A stretch of 64,000 bases of DNA from Alkalimarinus sediminis (GCF_026427595.1 NZ_CP101527.1:629001-693000); one strand, 5' to 3'. Positions 8,801 through 18,124 are shown, counted from the first letter of the stretch. Notes: generated from the letters alone by a model not told the origin. Made by a program: numbers and translations.

Positions 8801-9531
8801 TGGGTACAGGGATAATTATGAGACGGGAGTTGGCGAGCTATTTTACAACCCCGCTAGCGTACATTTTTATTGTTATATTTTTGATGATGTCGGGAGTTTT
8901 TACGTTTTATCTCGGACGTTTTTTTGAACGAGGCCAGGCCGACTTAATCTCGTTCTTTAACTTTATACCTTGGCTCTATCTTATTTTAGTGCCCGCTATC
9001 GCGATGCGCTTGTGGTCTGAAGAGCGCAAGAGCGGCACAATCGAGCTGTTGATGACGTTGCCAGTCACCGTGGTACAGGCTGTTTTAGGTAAGTTCCTAG
9101 CGGCATGGTTGTTTATTGGTGTGGCGTTATTGTTGACCTTCCCGGTATGGGTCACGGTTAATTATCTCGGGGAGCCTGATAACGGCGTTATTTTGGCGAG
9201 CTATTTGGGTAGCTGGCTAATGGCAGGAGGCTTTCTAGCGATCGGCTCTTGTGTCTCGGCGACAACTAAAAGCCAAGTGGTGGCGTTTATACTGACCTTG
9301 GTTATCTGCTTTCTCTTTGTGGCGGCAGGTTTCCCGATGGTGTTGGATGCGTTTACCGAATGGGCACCACTATGGATGATTGATGGTATATCCTCGTTGA
9401 GCTTTTTAACCCACTTTGATGCAATTTCAAGGGGAGTGATTGATCTGCGTGATCTGCTTTATTTCTTAATTATGACGGTGTGTTGGCTAACGGCCACGAC
9501 AATTGTTATCAACATTAAAAAAGCAGATTAG
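8797..9531 (+). CDS. ABC transporter permease, GldF type
   Basis: The 244-residue protein is an ABC-2 family membrane subunit with about six hydrophobic segments. The N-terminal RRELASYFTTPLAYIFIVIFLMMSG and the central RLWSEERKSGTIELLMTLPV are the conserved features of GldF/NosY-type permeases; the latter probably contacts the ATPase. It overlaps the ATPase gene by 4 bp and ends 17 bp before the GldG-like gene. A second in-frame ATG at 8800 is an equally possible start. Confidence 0.9.
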   Translation: MMGTGIIMRRELASYFTTPLAYIFIVIFLMMSGVFTFYLGRFFERGQADLISFFNFIPWLYLILVPAIAMRLWSEERKSGTIELLMTLPVTVVQAVLGKFLAAWLFIGVALLLTFPVWVTVNYLGEPDNGVILASYLGSWLMAGGFLAIGSCVSATTKSQVVAFILTLVICFLFVAAGFPMVLDAFTEWAPLWMIDGISSLSFLTHFDAISRGVIDLRDLLYFLIMTVCWLTATTIVINIKKAD

Positions 9532-9548
9532 GGGAGGGAGTTAGATCA

Positions 9549-11453
9549 ATGAAAAATATGATGCATTCGAAAACTGGCCTGATTGTTATTCTTGCCATCT
9601 TTATAGTGTTCTCATTGCTAAGTGCTCGACTGTTTAATGGTGTTCGCATTGACCTAACCGAGGGCCAGCTCTACACACTGACAGATGAAACACAGAAAAT
9701 ACTGAGTGAGTTAGAGTCGACAGTTACGTTGAAGCTGTACTTTTCTGAGAAGGCTACTGCAGAGCTACCGGGGTTGAGAACCTATGCTCATCGTATAAAG
9801 GAGTTACTCGAGGAGTATGAAAACCTGGCTGATGGCAAGCTAAAGGTTGCTTTCGTTGACCCGATTCCTTTCTCCGAAGAAGAAGATGAAGCCTCTGCCG
9901 CAGGGCTACAGGGAGTACCAGTAGGTATTCGCGGCGATGAGATATATTTTGGTTTGGTTGGCACTAATGACAATGATGGCGAGGAGGTTATTAGTTTTTT
10001 TCAGCCGGATAAAGAGCAGTTTGTTGAGTATGAGCTTACCAAGTTGATTTATAACTTGTCTAACCCAGAGCTACCAGTAGTGGGTATCGTTAGTGGCATT
10101 AACATCAATGGCGGTTTCGATTATATGACTCGCCAACGCCAACCTGCTTGGGTGGTGATGCAGCAGATGGAAGACCTGTTTGATGTTCGGCCACTTGCAG
10201 ATGATATAGATGAGATCGATGCTGAAATTGATATTCTGCTATTGGTTCATCCTAAAAACCTCTCTCAGCAGATGCTTTTTGCGATTGATCAGTTTGTCAT
10301 GAAAGGTGGCCGTGCGCTGATATTTGTTGACCCATTTGCGGAAGCAGATCAGCCGCCAGCACCTATGGCCGCCACTGCGAGTCGCCGCTCAGACTTGGCT
10401 CCATTATTGAGTAAATGGGGAGTAACGCTAGAAGATGGGCACATTGTTGGTGATTTTGCTAACTCTCTCGTGGTTAATATGGGTGGAGGAAGAAACCCTG
10501 TTAGGCATATAGGGCTGCTAGGGCTCGATGCAAATGGATTTAATAATAACGACGTAGTCATGGCCGGTTTAGAGAGCATTAACCTCGCATCAGTAGGGAT
10601 TTTGAAATCACTCGAAGGTGCAACGACCACCATAATGCCATTGATTCAGTCTAGCACTGAGTCGCAACCCTTAGCGGCAAGCTTGCTAAATGAACTACAA
10701 AACCCAGAAGCCTTGATGGAGTCTTTCGCGCCAACAGGTGAGCAGTATACATTGGCAGCCAGGATCACCGGGCCCGCTAATTCTGCGTTTCCAAAAGGCG
10801 TAGAGATAGAGGAACAAGAAGCGGTGGCAGAAGAGCCTGATGCTGGAGCAGCTGATGCTGAGCCTGTTAAGGTAAAACGCCTGCTCGTGCCTGAGGTGGT
10901 GAAGAGTGACAATATCAATGTAATTGTGGTGGCCGATACTGATGTGTTAACCGACCGGTTATGGGTTCAAGTTCAGCAATTTTTTGGTCAGAGAGTGATT
11001 TCACCTTGGGCTGATAATGCAGGCTTTTTGGTCAACGCCCTAGAAAATCTTGCAGGGAATGAAGACCTGATTAACATCCGCAGTCGTGGTCGTTTTTCAA
11101 GACCTTTTACCAAGGTAGAAGAGTTGCGCAGACATGCAGAAGAGCAGTTTTTGGCGCAGCAGCAAGTACTGCAAGACAGGTTGCAAGAGACAGAGGCGAA
11201 ACTGCTTGAACTAGAGCAAATGCGCGGCGATGGAGATAGCGCGATACTCTCTGAAGAGCAAGAGTTGGAACTGGCTCGCTTTCAAGATGAAAAAATTAAG
11301 ATCAGAAAAGAGCTTCGAGATGTTCAGCATCAACTCGATCGAGATATTGAGTCGTTGGGGGCAGAGTTAAAAATGATCAATATTTTTCTGGTACCGTTAC
11401 TTTTAACATTGTTATTAGTGCTTATGAGGTTTATCAGAAAGCGTGTTGCCTAG
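9549..11453 (+). CDS. GldG-family ABC transporter auxiliary protein
   Basis: The 634-residue protein begins with one membrane segment (about residues 10-30). A large extracytoplasmic region follows, related to GldG and to the DUF4350/ABC-type uncharacterised transport domain. A coiled-coil-prone stretch of about residues 530-605 and a C-terminal membrane segment with RFIRKRVA at the end complete it. LTEGQLYTLTDETQKIL near residue 37 is the recognisable family opening. A low-complexity acidic stretch (EEQEAVAEEPDAGAADAEP) lies near residues 420-440. It closes the three-gene exporter operon, and its last codons overlap the murI start. Confidence 0.85.
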   Translation: MKNMMHSKTGLIVILAIFIVFSLLSARLFNGVRIDLTEGQLYTLTDETQKILSELESTVTLKLYFSEKATAELPGLRTYAHRIKELLEEYENLADGKLKVAFVDPIPFSEEEDEASAAGLQGVPVGIRGDEIYFGLVGTNDNDGEEVISFFQPDKEQFVEYELTKLIYNLSNPELPVVGIVSGININGGFDYMTRQRQPAWVVMQQMEDLFDVRPLADDIDEIDAEIDILLLVHPKNLSQQMLFAIDQFVMKGGRALIFVDPFAEADQPPAPMAATASRRSDLAPLLSKWGVTLEDGHIVGDFANSLVVNMGGGRNPVRHIGLLGLDANGFNNNDVVMAGLESINLASVGILKSLEGATTTIMPLIQSSTESQPLAASLLNELQNPEALMESFAPTGEQYTLAARITGPANSAFPKGVEIEEQEAVAEEPDAGAADAEPVKVKRLLVPEVVKSDNINVIVVADTDVLTDRLWVQVQQFFGQRVISPWADNAGFLVNALENLAGNEDLINIRSRGRFSRPFTKVEELRRHAEEQFLAQQQVLQDRLQETEAKLLELEQMRGDGDSAILSEEQELELARFQDEKIKIRKELRDVQHQLDRDIESLGAELKMINIFLVPLLLTLLLVLMRFIRKRVA

Positions 11454-12288
11454 TAGTATTAACGAGGCCGCCCAGCGGCCTCCTACCGTACTTGTTTTTG
11501 ACTCAGGTGTCGGTGGTTTAAGTATTTGTCAGTCAATCCTTTCGCATTGTTTAGGTGTTCGTATTATCTATGTCGCTGACAATGCGTCATTCCCCTATGG
11601 TACTAAGTCAGAAGATTACCTTCGTCATCGCATTGCGACGGTTTTAAGAGTCCAATGTGAGCAATATCAGCCTGATATACTAGTGATCGCCTGTAATACA
11701 GCTAGTACGTTGGTGCTGTCTGACTTAAGAGGGATGCTAAATATCCCTGTTGTTGGCGTGGTGCCCGCCATTAAACCCGCAGCAGAATCGACACAAACAG
11801 GGGCTATTGGCTTGCTGGCCACGTCTGCTACGGTTCAACGGCACTATACTGACCAGCTCGTTGCTGATTTTGCAGCCCATTGCGATGTTATACGAGTCGG
11901 GAGTAGCCGATTGGTTGAGATGGCAGAGCAGTATTTAAGGGGAGGAGAGGTAAATAACAGCGAGTTAACGGATATATTAGCCGCATTCTTTTGCCCCACC
12001 CTAAATCGTCCAGTTGATAAAATTGTACTGGGGTGTACTCACTTTCCGTTACTAAGGTCTCAGCTTGAGCGGTGTACCCCGCAACCCATAGTGTGGATTG
12101 ACTCAGGAAATGCCATTGCTAAGCGAATTAAGGGGGTATTTGATTCGCTAGATATAGCATTAGATGTTTCTATAGCGCCTATTCATCACATCAGGTTTAC
12201 GGGGGCAGCCAAGGCTAATGAGGCGTTCTATCAACGACTTACGCAGCTTGGCTTTCAAAATTTTGAAATAGAAGAGCAGATTAGCTAG
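11443..12288 (+). CDS. murI: Glutamate racemase
   Basis: MurI converts L-glutamate to D-glutamate for peptidoglycan. The 281-residue protein has the N-terminal VFDSGVGGLS motif with the substrate-binding Asp-Ser. The two catalytic cysteines lie in VIACNTAS (about residue 86) and LGCTHFPLL (about residue 200). The start is a GTG at 11443 overlapping the GldG-like gene by 11 bp; a TTG at 11446 is an alternative. No ATG is available before the conserved VFDSG. Coupling to the exporter operon suggests shared transcription but not necessarily shared function. Confidence 0.93.
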   Translation: MLPSSINEAAQRPPTVLVFDSGVGGLSICQSILSHCLGVRIIYVADNASFPYGTKSEDYLRHRIATVLRVQCEQYQPDILVIACNTASTLVLSDLRGMLNIPVVGVVPAIKPAAESTQTGAIGLLATSATVQRHYTDQLVADFAAHCDVIRVGSSRLVEMAEQYLRGGEVNNSELTDILAAFFCPTLNRPVDKIVLGCTHFPLLRSQLERCTPQPIVWIDSGNAIAKRIKGVFDSLDIALDVSIAPIHHIRFTGAAKANEAFYQRLTQLGFQNFEIEEQIS

Positions 12289-12470
12289 CCTCTATTCTGC
12301 TATTGTTAAAGTGTATAGCTGTTTTAAACGGCTGATTATTATAACGACTATCTAACAAAAACGACCATATTACGGGGCTTTAAGGGAAAACGCTTATAGC
12401 CATATAGAGCATTGCGGATGATACTACCATCCATGACGTTCTGAATTTTAAAAATAGCTTGGGGATAAAA

Positions 12471-13256
12471 ATGAACAAATGGGTTTTGGGGGTAGTATTC
12501 GGTATTACTGCGCTAATCGTGGCAGGTTGCGCAAATTTTGGCAGCTTTGGGAGAGTCATTAATGTAGGGATGGCTACCAATTATGCTCCGTTGGCGTTTG
12601 AAAAAGATGGCCAATTGCAAGGTATGGAAGTTGATTTCGCCAATGCGTTAGGGGAGTCGCTGAATGCCTCGGTTAATATTAAGGCCTACTCATGGGAGGC
12701 TTTGCTTGAGGCGTTAAATAATGGCGAAATTGATGTAGTGATGTCAGGTGTATCGATTACTGAGAAGCGTCAAAGCATGATGCTATTTACAGAGCCTTAT
12801 ATGGAAATCGGCCAAATGGCGATCATCAGAACGGAAGATGCGGGGCATTTGGCTAACAAAGCTCAATTAATGTCGGGAGATTATAGAGTCGGTTATTCGC
12901 GCAACACCACAGGTCAGAAGTTTGTGACAGAGCAGCTAAAAAATGCTGAGCAGCTTGGTTTTGCCAACACCAAAGAGGGTGTCGAAGCATTAGTAAACAA
13001 ACAAATTGACTACTTTATTCATGATGCGCCTACTGTCTGGCAGTTAACTAGCTCTTACCCAACTGATGATCGGTTGTTTGGTCTTTACGCACCGTTAACT
13101 GATGAGTATTTGGCTTGGGCGGTTAAAACTGATAACGAAACGCTTCAGCAAGAGTTAAATACGGTGCTAAATACCTGGAAAGAGAATGGTTTTTTGCAAA
13201 GAACACTGAGTAAGTGGATACCTGTATCGGTTGTGTTATCTAAGCCGGGTGAGTAG
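12471..13256 (+). CDS. Solute-binding lipoprotein, family 3 (amino-acid type)
   Basis: The 261-residue protein has a lipoprotein signal peptide ending in VAGC, with the lipid-modified Cys at about residue 19, so it should be anchored in the periplasm. The mature part is a family 3 periplasmic binding domain. Typical motifs are TNYAPLAFEKDGQLQGMEVDFANAL, IDVVMSGVSITEKR and FTEPY. The last matches binding proteins for polar amino acids and also cyclohexadienyl-dehydratase-like relatives. A TTG at 12459 extends the frame, but the ATG at 12471 follows GGGGAT and starts the signal peptide. No permease or ATPase is adjacent, so the partner transporter or a sensor role is unknown. Confidence 0.85.
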   Translation: MNKWVLGVVFGITALIVAGCANFGSFGRVINVGMATNYAPLAFEKDGQLQGMEVDFANALGESLNASVNIKAYSWEALLEALNNGEIDVVMSGVSITEKRQSMMLFTEPYMEIGQMAIIRTEDAGHLANKAQLMSGDYRVGYSRNTTGQKFVTEQLKNAEQLGFANTKEGVEALVNKQIDYFIHDAPTVWQLTSSYPTDDRLFGLYAPLTDEYLAWAVKTDNETLQQELNTVLNTWKENGFLQRTLSKWIPVSVVLSKPGE

Positions 13257-13301
13257 TGTCTAAGCTGGGTGAATAGTCATTTAGGTGTTTCGTACTGGCA
13301 T

Positions 13302-13330
13302 AAAAAAAGGCGGAAGTTTCCGCCTTTAAT
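13302..13330. terminator. Strong bidirectional terminator hairpin
   Basis: AAAGGCGGAA and TTCCGCCTTT form a perfect stem with a two-base loop at about 13306-13327. It is flanked by A residues on the left and a short T-run on the right. The position between the solute-binding gene (plus) and the DUF2156 gene (minus) suits termination from both sides. Confidence 0.8.
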
Positions 13331-13416
13331 AGATCTACTATCTTATTGCTTTTAGTATTTCGATAGCTCTGTTTTAATCGCTTTTATTGTCTTTTTGGTG
13401 CTTGGTTAGTAGCGCC

Positions 13417-14424
13417 TTAGATGACTTTGGTTAGCTTGAATATAGAGATGAATGCCCGTAGCGGTAATACGCCTTTGTGTGCACAATAGGTCTTCTCAAT
13501 ATCACCTCTAAAGCGACTTTTGGTAAAGACCAACCCCTTAAAGTTATAGAGGGAGTTACCTTTCTCGTACACTAGATTGCTGATTCTGCGTAATATTTTA
13601 GACTCTTGAGGTTCTATCTCATCGGCTAGCATTAACGGTATTAAGCCTAGGTCGAGGTAGGGGACACCTTCTTCTTTGAATACTTCCATTGCATGAGCCA
13701 TTAGTGTGTAAAAAATGCCTTGCTTAAAGTCGGCATTGGCACGAGAGATATTTGGCACATAGCTGATGATTTTGTTGTTATGGTATATCGGATCAAAGTA
13801 GACAAAGCCCACTGCCTTGTCGCCTTCATAGGCGTAGAAATGGCGCTCATTTTCTTTGTAGTCCATTTTCATCGGGCGAATCAAGAAGCTGATTTCGTTA
13901 CTCTTACATTTACGCGTTTTAATCCAGGCATCTGAAATTTCACGGGTGTGGTCATCACTAAAGCGTTCTTTAACCGTAATACCGGCTTTTTTAGCTTGGT
14001 TTATCGCTGTACGAAGAACCTGCTTCTTTTTACCCGATAGTGACCACTTTTTAAGGTCTATTGTTGATTCAGAACCGAACTGAGTGCCGTAAAGCCCAAA
14101 TTTGTTATGCAGAATATCCACTACAGGTTTACTGATTTGAATATAGCTAGCATTAGGGAATTTGTTGTGGAATGCGGTCACAATCAGTTCAAAGTCTTTT
14201 TTGTCTGCAACAGGGTCGGACAACACGAAGGTTGCCCCCCACTGCTTCATGTACCCGATATAGCCAACGTTTGGGATGTCAAAGTACTGCATACCAGGTT
14301 GTAGCGTAGAAAACGACTGAGAATGAGAGCCATACTTTTTAAGGTACTCAACTCTTTCTGAGAACGTAAATGTATTGTCACTCGCAATATTTAATCCGTG
14401 ATGGACTAATGCTTGATTATTCAT
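13417..14424 (-). CDS. DUF2156 (LPG synthase C-terminal-like) GNAT protein
   Basis: The 335-residue protein resembles the DUF2156 family, the two-lobed GNAT fold of the catalytic domain of phosphatidylglycerol lysyltransferases. Supporting features are VGYIGYMKQWGATFVLSDPVADKKDF in the first half, FYAYEGDKAVGFVYFDP and ISYVPNISR near the middle, and YLDLGLIPL in the second half. No membrane segments are seen, so it is a soluble stand-alone form. The start at 14424 is supported by GGAGAC. The methyltransferase lies upstream on the same strand. An AAAAAAAC repeat tract sits 38 bp upstream of its start codon. The acyl or aminoacyl donor and the acceptor are unknown. Confidence 0.75.
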   Translation of the reverse strand: MNNQALVHHGLNIASDNTFTFSERVEYLKKYGSHSQSFSTLQPGMQYFDIPNVGYIGYMKQWGATFVLSDPVADKKDFELIVTAFHNKFPNASYIQISKPVVDILHNKFGLYGTQFGSESTIDLKKWSLSGKKKQVLRTAINQAKKAGITVKERFSDDHTREISDAWIKTRKCKSNEISFLIRPMKMDYKENERHFYAYEGDKAVGFVYFDPIYHNNKIISYVPNISRANADFKQGIFYTLMAHAMEVFKEEGVPYLDLGLIPLMLADEIEPQESKILRRISNLVYEKGNSLYNFKGLVFTKSRFRGDIEKTYCAHKGVLPLRAFISIFKLTKVI

Positions 14425-14462
14425 TTCAGTGTCTCCTATCGGGTTCTTCTATTTTTATTTTT

Positions 14463-14524
14463 GTTTTTTTGTTTTTTTGTTTTTTTGTTTTTTTGTTTTT
14501 TTGTTTTTTTGTTTTTTTGTTTTT
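14463..14524. repeat. GTTTTTTT microsatellite upstream of the DUF2156 gene
   Basis: Seven consecutive 8-bp units GTTTTTTT (AAAAAAAC on the coding strand), followed by a shorter remnant, lie between the methyltransferase stop and the DUF2156 start. Each unit contains a run of seven T, a slippage-prone structure. Copy-number change would alter the distance between any local promoter and the ribosome-binding site, or the leader length in a cotranscript. Confidence 0.95.
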
Positions 14525-14558
14525 GCTGGTTTTTTATTATTTGTTTTTATTTTTCTAA

Positions 14559-15212
14559 TCAGGCCTGCTTCTGACCCATAATGGACCAATAGCAATTTAG
14601 GCCTAAAAATCTAAACTGCTTTTTGTCTTTTATCGTAAGACCAAGCTCTTTCATTATTTCGGGGTAGTTATAGATGTTATGCATTGCATTGTTGGCAACA
14701 ACCCAGAAAATCGATACGGCGCCATACCAATAGGCTTTTTGCAATGTTCTATTGATAATATTGCCTGACGGATACTCAAAATCACCAATCACTACGTTTG
14801 CTTTCGGCTTAGCGCACTTCATTAGGTGACGAAGAATCTCGAGCATCATCTCTTCGCTGAATACATTTAAGAAAAAGTTGGCAATAACCATGTCGTATTG
14901 CTCGAACTCTTCAAACTTTAAGATATCGCTGTGAATTTGTCTGATATCCAAGTTGTCTGGGTGCTTGTCAACGGCTTCTTTAAACTTGCGAAGCATTGTT
15001 TCTGACAGGTCAACGACTGTAACGTCCGCGCCTAGTTCAGCTGCTTTGATGGCATCTTTACCATGACCTACACCGGCAATTAAAATTTTGTCGCCTGGTT
15101 TTACGTGCTCTGTATCTAGCATCGCTCTTTTGCAATTATGGATAGATTCTCCACCATAAATGCTACTTAGGAAGTCATACGCGGGACCAATAAACTTATA
15201 TCTGTCTTTCAT
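14559..15212 (-). CDS. Class I SAM-dependent methyltransferase
   Basis: The 217-residue protein has a Rossmann methyltransferase core. Motif I is KILIAGVGHGKDAIKAAELGADVTVVDLS at about residues 43-71, and QYDMVIANFFLNVFSE follows near residue 105. The overall organisation resembles UbiE/small-molecule methyltransferases, but there is no specific substrate signature. The hydrophobic C-terminal part (YWYGAVSIFWVVANNAMHN) could contact a membrane or lipid substrate. It is the first gene of a probable two-gene unit with the DUF2156 gene 134 bp downstream. A 16-bp palindrome lies 66 bp upstream. Confidence 0.8.
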   Translation of the reverse strand: MKDRYKFIGPAYDFLSSIYGGESIHNCKRAMLDTEHVKPGDKILIAGVGHGKDAIKAAELGADVTVVDLSETMLRKFKEAVDKHPDNLDIRQIHSDILKFEEFEQYDMVIANFFLNVFSEEMMLEILRHLMKCAKPKANVVIGDFEYPSGNIINRTLQKAYWYGAVSIFWVVANNAMHNIYNYPEIMKELGLTIKDKKQFRFLGLNCYWSIMGQKQA

Positions 15213-15277
15213 GCTTAATCTCTTATTGTTTTACTGCAAGTCCATCGCATTTAATGTGATGTTGTATTTTCGCCTTT

Positions 15278-15293
15278 TCAGTTTTAAAACTGA
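15278..15293. promoter_or_regulatory. Perfect 16-bp palindrome upstream of the methyltransferase gene
   Basis: TCAGTTTTAAAACTGA is its own reverse complement and lies 66 bp upstream of the methyltransferase start. Position and symmetry suggest binding by a dimeric repressor, but I do not recognise the operator. The surrounding gap 15213-15710 shows no convincing gene. Confidence 0.45.
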
Positions 15294-15319
15294 TCAGCGT
15301 TTGATGGAATCATGGTAAA

Positions 15320-15413
15320 GAAGCACCCCTCTAAAAGCTGTGAGGTAACACTCATTTTTGTTTGCAAAAGTTAACAAAACGTAAAATATCGTTAAAAAAA
15401 TGGGTGCTTTTTT
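15320..15413 (+). other. Long-loop inverted repeat followed by a T-run
   Basis: AAGCACCC at 15320-15327 pairs with GGGTGCTT near 15402-15409, followed by further T residues. The 74-nt separation makes this a possible small RNA body closed by a terminator-like end rather than a simple terminator. No plus-strand gene ends here. The evidence is weak. Confidence 0.25.
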
Positions 15414-15710
15414 AGGAGTGTAGGACAAGAATTTTTGGATTGTTAGACAATCAATAATCGTGTTTAAAGTCCGCATAAATAAAGGGGTTTGGCGAAATGG
15501 CCTGATAAAAAATAGTTGTAAAAGTAAGTGTGAAATGTGCTCAGGTTAGATCAAACTGAACGGATACAATGTACCTGCAGTACAGGTTTTTTGCATTGAT
15601 GATGGAGCTGTCGAAGGTGGTAAACAGCCATGTTGATAAGCAGGTGTTAAACGGTGCCAGCCTCCCTGGCATTATATATGAATCCTTTGCGCTGCCGCAG
15701 AACTTTGCTG

Positions 15711-17882
15711 TTAGCTGGCTTTTGAGTGAGCACTGCTATTGATTAATAGAATGGTTTCATCAGCGGGTCTGGCCTTACCGAAGAAGAACCCTTGTATCTC
15801 ATGACAGCCTAAGCTTTTAAGATACTCTAGCTGATTAGCTGTTTCGACCCCTTCTGCTACGATATTGAGCTTTAGACCGTGAGCCATCGCTACAATAGCA
15901 TTAACAATACAGGCTTCGTTATCAGCGTTTTGAATATCATGGACAAACGACTGGTCAACCTTCAAGGTATGAATCGGGAGTTTATGCAGATAGTTGAGAG
16001 AAGAGTACCCAGTACCAAAGTCATCAATAGCGATAGTAATACCATGATCAGCTAACTTACTTAACTTCTGGATCATGTGCTCAAGGTCATTCATGATGAC
16101 ATTCTCTGTCAGCTCGATCTCGAGGTTTTCAGGAGGGAAGTTGTACTCTTTAAGTTGCTTAAACAGCATATTAACAAAACGGGGGTGCTCTACTTGAGAG
16201 GGCGAGAAGTTAACGGCTAAGCGAATATCGCTATGGCCGGCATCTATCCAGCTTTTGACTTCAGCACAGGCCGTTTTGAGAACCCACTCACTAATATCGA
16301 CAATTAGCTTGGTCTCTTCCGCTAGGGGAATAAACTCTGATGGGTAGATAATGCCACGCTCCGGGTGGTGCCAGCGAATCAACGCTTCTACTCCAATGAT
16401 GCCGCCGGTTGCCGCGTTTATCTGTGGTTGATAGTAAACTCTAAACTCTTTGTTATCTAACGCATTACGCATATCTCGCTCAATTTTGAGGCGGTTCGAG
16501 CTAGTGACATTCATGGTATCTGAGTAGAACTGGTAGCCGTCTTTTCCTCTGCCTTTAACGTGATACATGGCTATGTCTGCATTTTGAATAAGCTGCTCGA
16601 CATTGGTGCCTGCTTCGTCATACATGGCGATACCGACGCTCACGCCAACAAACACTTCATGTTCACCTAATATAAATGGCTCTTTAAGCACGTTAATGAC
16701 TTTGCGGGCTATTTTACGGGCATCTTCTTTTGAGGATATATCAGGCAGTAGCAGGGTGAACTCATCACCGCCAAATCGAGAAAGGGTATCACCCTCCCGT
16801 AAACAGTTTTCTAGTCGCATGGAGACTGACTGCAGCAGGCGATCTCCCATCGCATGACCCAATGTGTCGTTAACGACTTTAAAGCGGTCAAGATCTAAAA
16901 ACATCACCGCCAAGCCTTGGGTGTTTCGTTTGGCGTGAGTAATAGCCAAGCTCAACCTGTCTTTGAAAAGGGCGCGGTTAGGAAGTCGGGTTAACAGATC
17001 ATGGTATGCCTGAAAGTTAATAAACTCTTCAGCTTCTTTTCGTTCCGTGATGTCTCGAGCGGTGCCGTAAGTGCCGATAAGTTGCTTGAGACTGCTATCT
17101 GGCGCGCTTTTCAGACCTGGGGCTGTGCTCTCAATGGGGAACACCGTGACTTCAAAGAAACGCTGTGCGCGATTTTCTCCACGAGATTTCAGATGAAGTT
17201 CAATGGTTCTTGTTGTCCGGCCACTTTGTTCACTGTCTTTAAAAATGTAGCTTGCTCGTTCTACATCTTTATCGTTAATGATGGCGCCATAATGTTGGCC
17301 CAATAACTCTCTCTTATGGTAACCAAGAACAGATTCGACCTTGTTGTTGATAAAGGTAAAGCGACCTTCCCGGTCAAGCATAAAGACGATATCAGGGGAG
17401 CTATTGACGATGTAGCGATGGAGCTCTTCTGACTTTTTAAGTCGCACCTGCATCGCGTTGTGGGCTTTTTCAAGTAGCTTTTTTTGCAGTGCGTTATCAA
17501 CTGTCGCTAGGAGCTCTTCGGGAACATAGGGTTTCTTGAGGTAGTCATAAGCGCCTCGACGAAGTGCTTTGCTGACGGCAGAAAAGGAAGACTCACCACT
17601 GACCACAATAGTTGCGGTGTCGATCTGTCTTTCTGACATGAAGTCCATGACCTGATGCCCGCTAAAGTCGCCCATACGCAGATCAAGTAGAACTAGATCA
17701 TACTGTTGCTTGGCGAGTTTCACGCATGCGTTTTTACCGCCGAGAGCTATGTCTGCCTGATAGTTATTGGCAATTAGCAGCTCTTGTAGGCTCGTTAGTA
17801 GTCGCTCTTCATCATCTACGACGAGAAGGCGAGCTTTATTGATATTTATAGACAGGTCGATGTCTCTGTTTTCGGCTTTCAT
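15711..17882 (-). CDS. Response regulator with PAS, GGDEF and EAL domains
   Basis: This cytoplasmic protein of 723 residues links a phosphorelay to cyclic-di-GMP turnover. Domains in order: a receiver at about residues 15-130 with phosphoacceptor Asp67 in LVLLDLRM; PAS at about 148-280; GGDEF at about 285-445; and EAL at about 455-710. The GGDEF motif is intact, with an RxxD inhibitory site (REGD) five residues before it. EALIRW is intact and DDFGTGYSSL follows. Both cyclase and phosphodiesterase activities are therefore possible. No membrane segments are seen. The next gene upstream on the same strand encodes a histidine kinase with HDOD and GAF domains, a candidate partner. Confidence 0.93.
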   Translation of the reverse strand: MKAENRDIDLSININKARLLVVDDEERLLTSLQELLIANNYQADIALGGKNACVKLAKQQYDLVLLDLRMGDFSGHQVMDFMSERQIDTATIVVSGESSFSAVSKALRRGAYDYLKKPYVPEELLATVDNALQKKLLEKAHNAMQVRLKKSEELHRYIVNSSPDIVFMLDREGRFTFINNKVESVLGYHKRELLGQHYGAIINDKDVERASYIFKDSEQSGRTTRTIELHLKSRGENRAQRFFEVTVFPIESTAPGLKSAPDSSLKQLIGTYGTARDITERKEAEEFINFQAYHDLLTRLPNRALFKDRLSLAITHAKRNTQGLAVMFLDLDRFKVVNDTLGHAMGDRLLQSVSMRLENCLREGDTLSRFGGDEFTLLLPDISSKEDARKIARKVINVLKEPFILGEHEVFVGVSVGIAMYDEAGTNVEQLIQNADIAMYHVKGRGKDGYQFYSDTMNVTSSNRLKIERDMRNALDNKEFRVYYQPQINAATGGIIGVEALIRWHHPERGIIYPSEFIPLAEETKLIVDISEWVLKTACAEVKSWIDAGHSDIRLAVNFSPSQVEHPRFVNMLFKQLKEYNFPPENLEIELTENVIMNDLEHMIQKLSKLADHGITIAIDDFGTGYSSLNYLHKLPIHTLKVDQSFVHDIQNADNEACIVNAIVAMAHGLKLNIVAEGVETANQLEYLKSLGCHEIQGFFFGKARPADETILLINSSAHSKAS

Positions 17883-18124
17883 ACTGCTCTTATGAACTAC
17901 TCTAGTTTCATTATTATCATGAGTTGTCCTCCTTAACTTGACTATCTTCCTTTGGCTATTTGCCTCATTAGTTGTAACGCTTGGCGCTCCACAACTAACA
18001 CCCTTTTAGTTATTATCGGGGCATTACGAGTGTGACTCACATCGCCCGCTTTTTATCTATTGTTATGATCAGTCTATGTGTTGCTATAGCTTTATCGTCT
18101 GATGTAACTCAATTGTGTTTTTGG

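Noticed and set aside
15294-15476. 60-codon minus-strand frame upstream of the methyltransferase gene
   Set aside because: No ribosome-binding site, no recognisable motif, and AT-rich sequence that gives random hydrophobic translation.
15572-15592. Hairpin ACCTG-CAGTA-CAGGT followed by T residues
   Set aside because: It looks like a plus-strand terminator, but no plus-strand gene ends nearby, and the stem is only five pairs.
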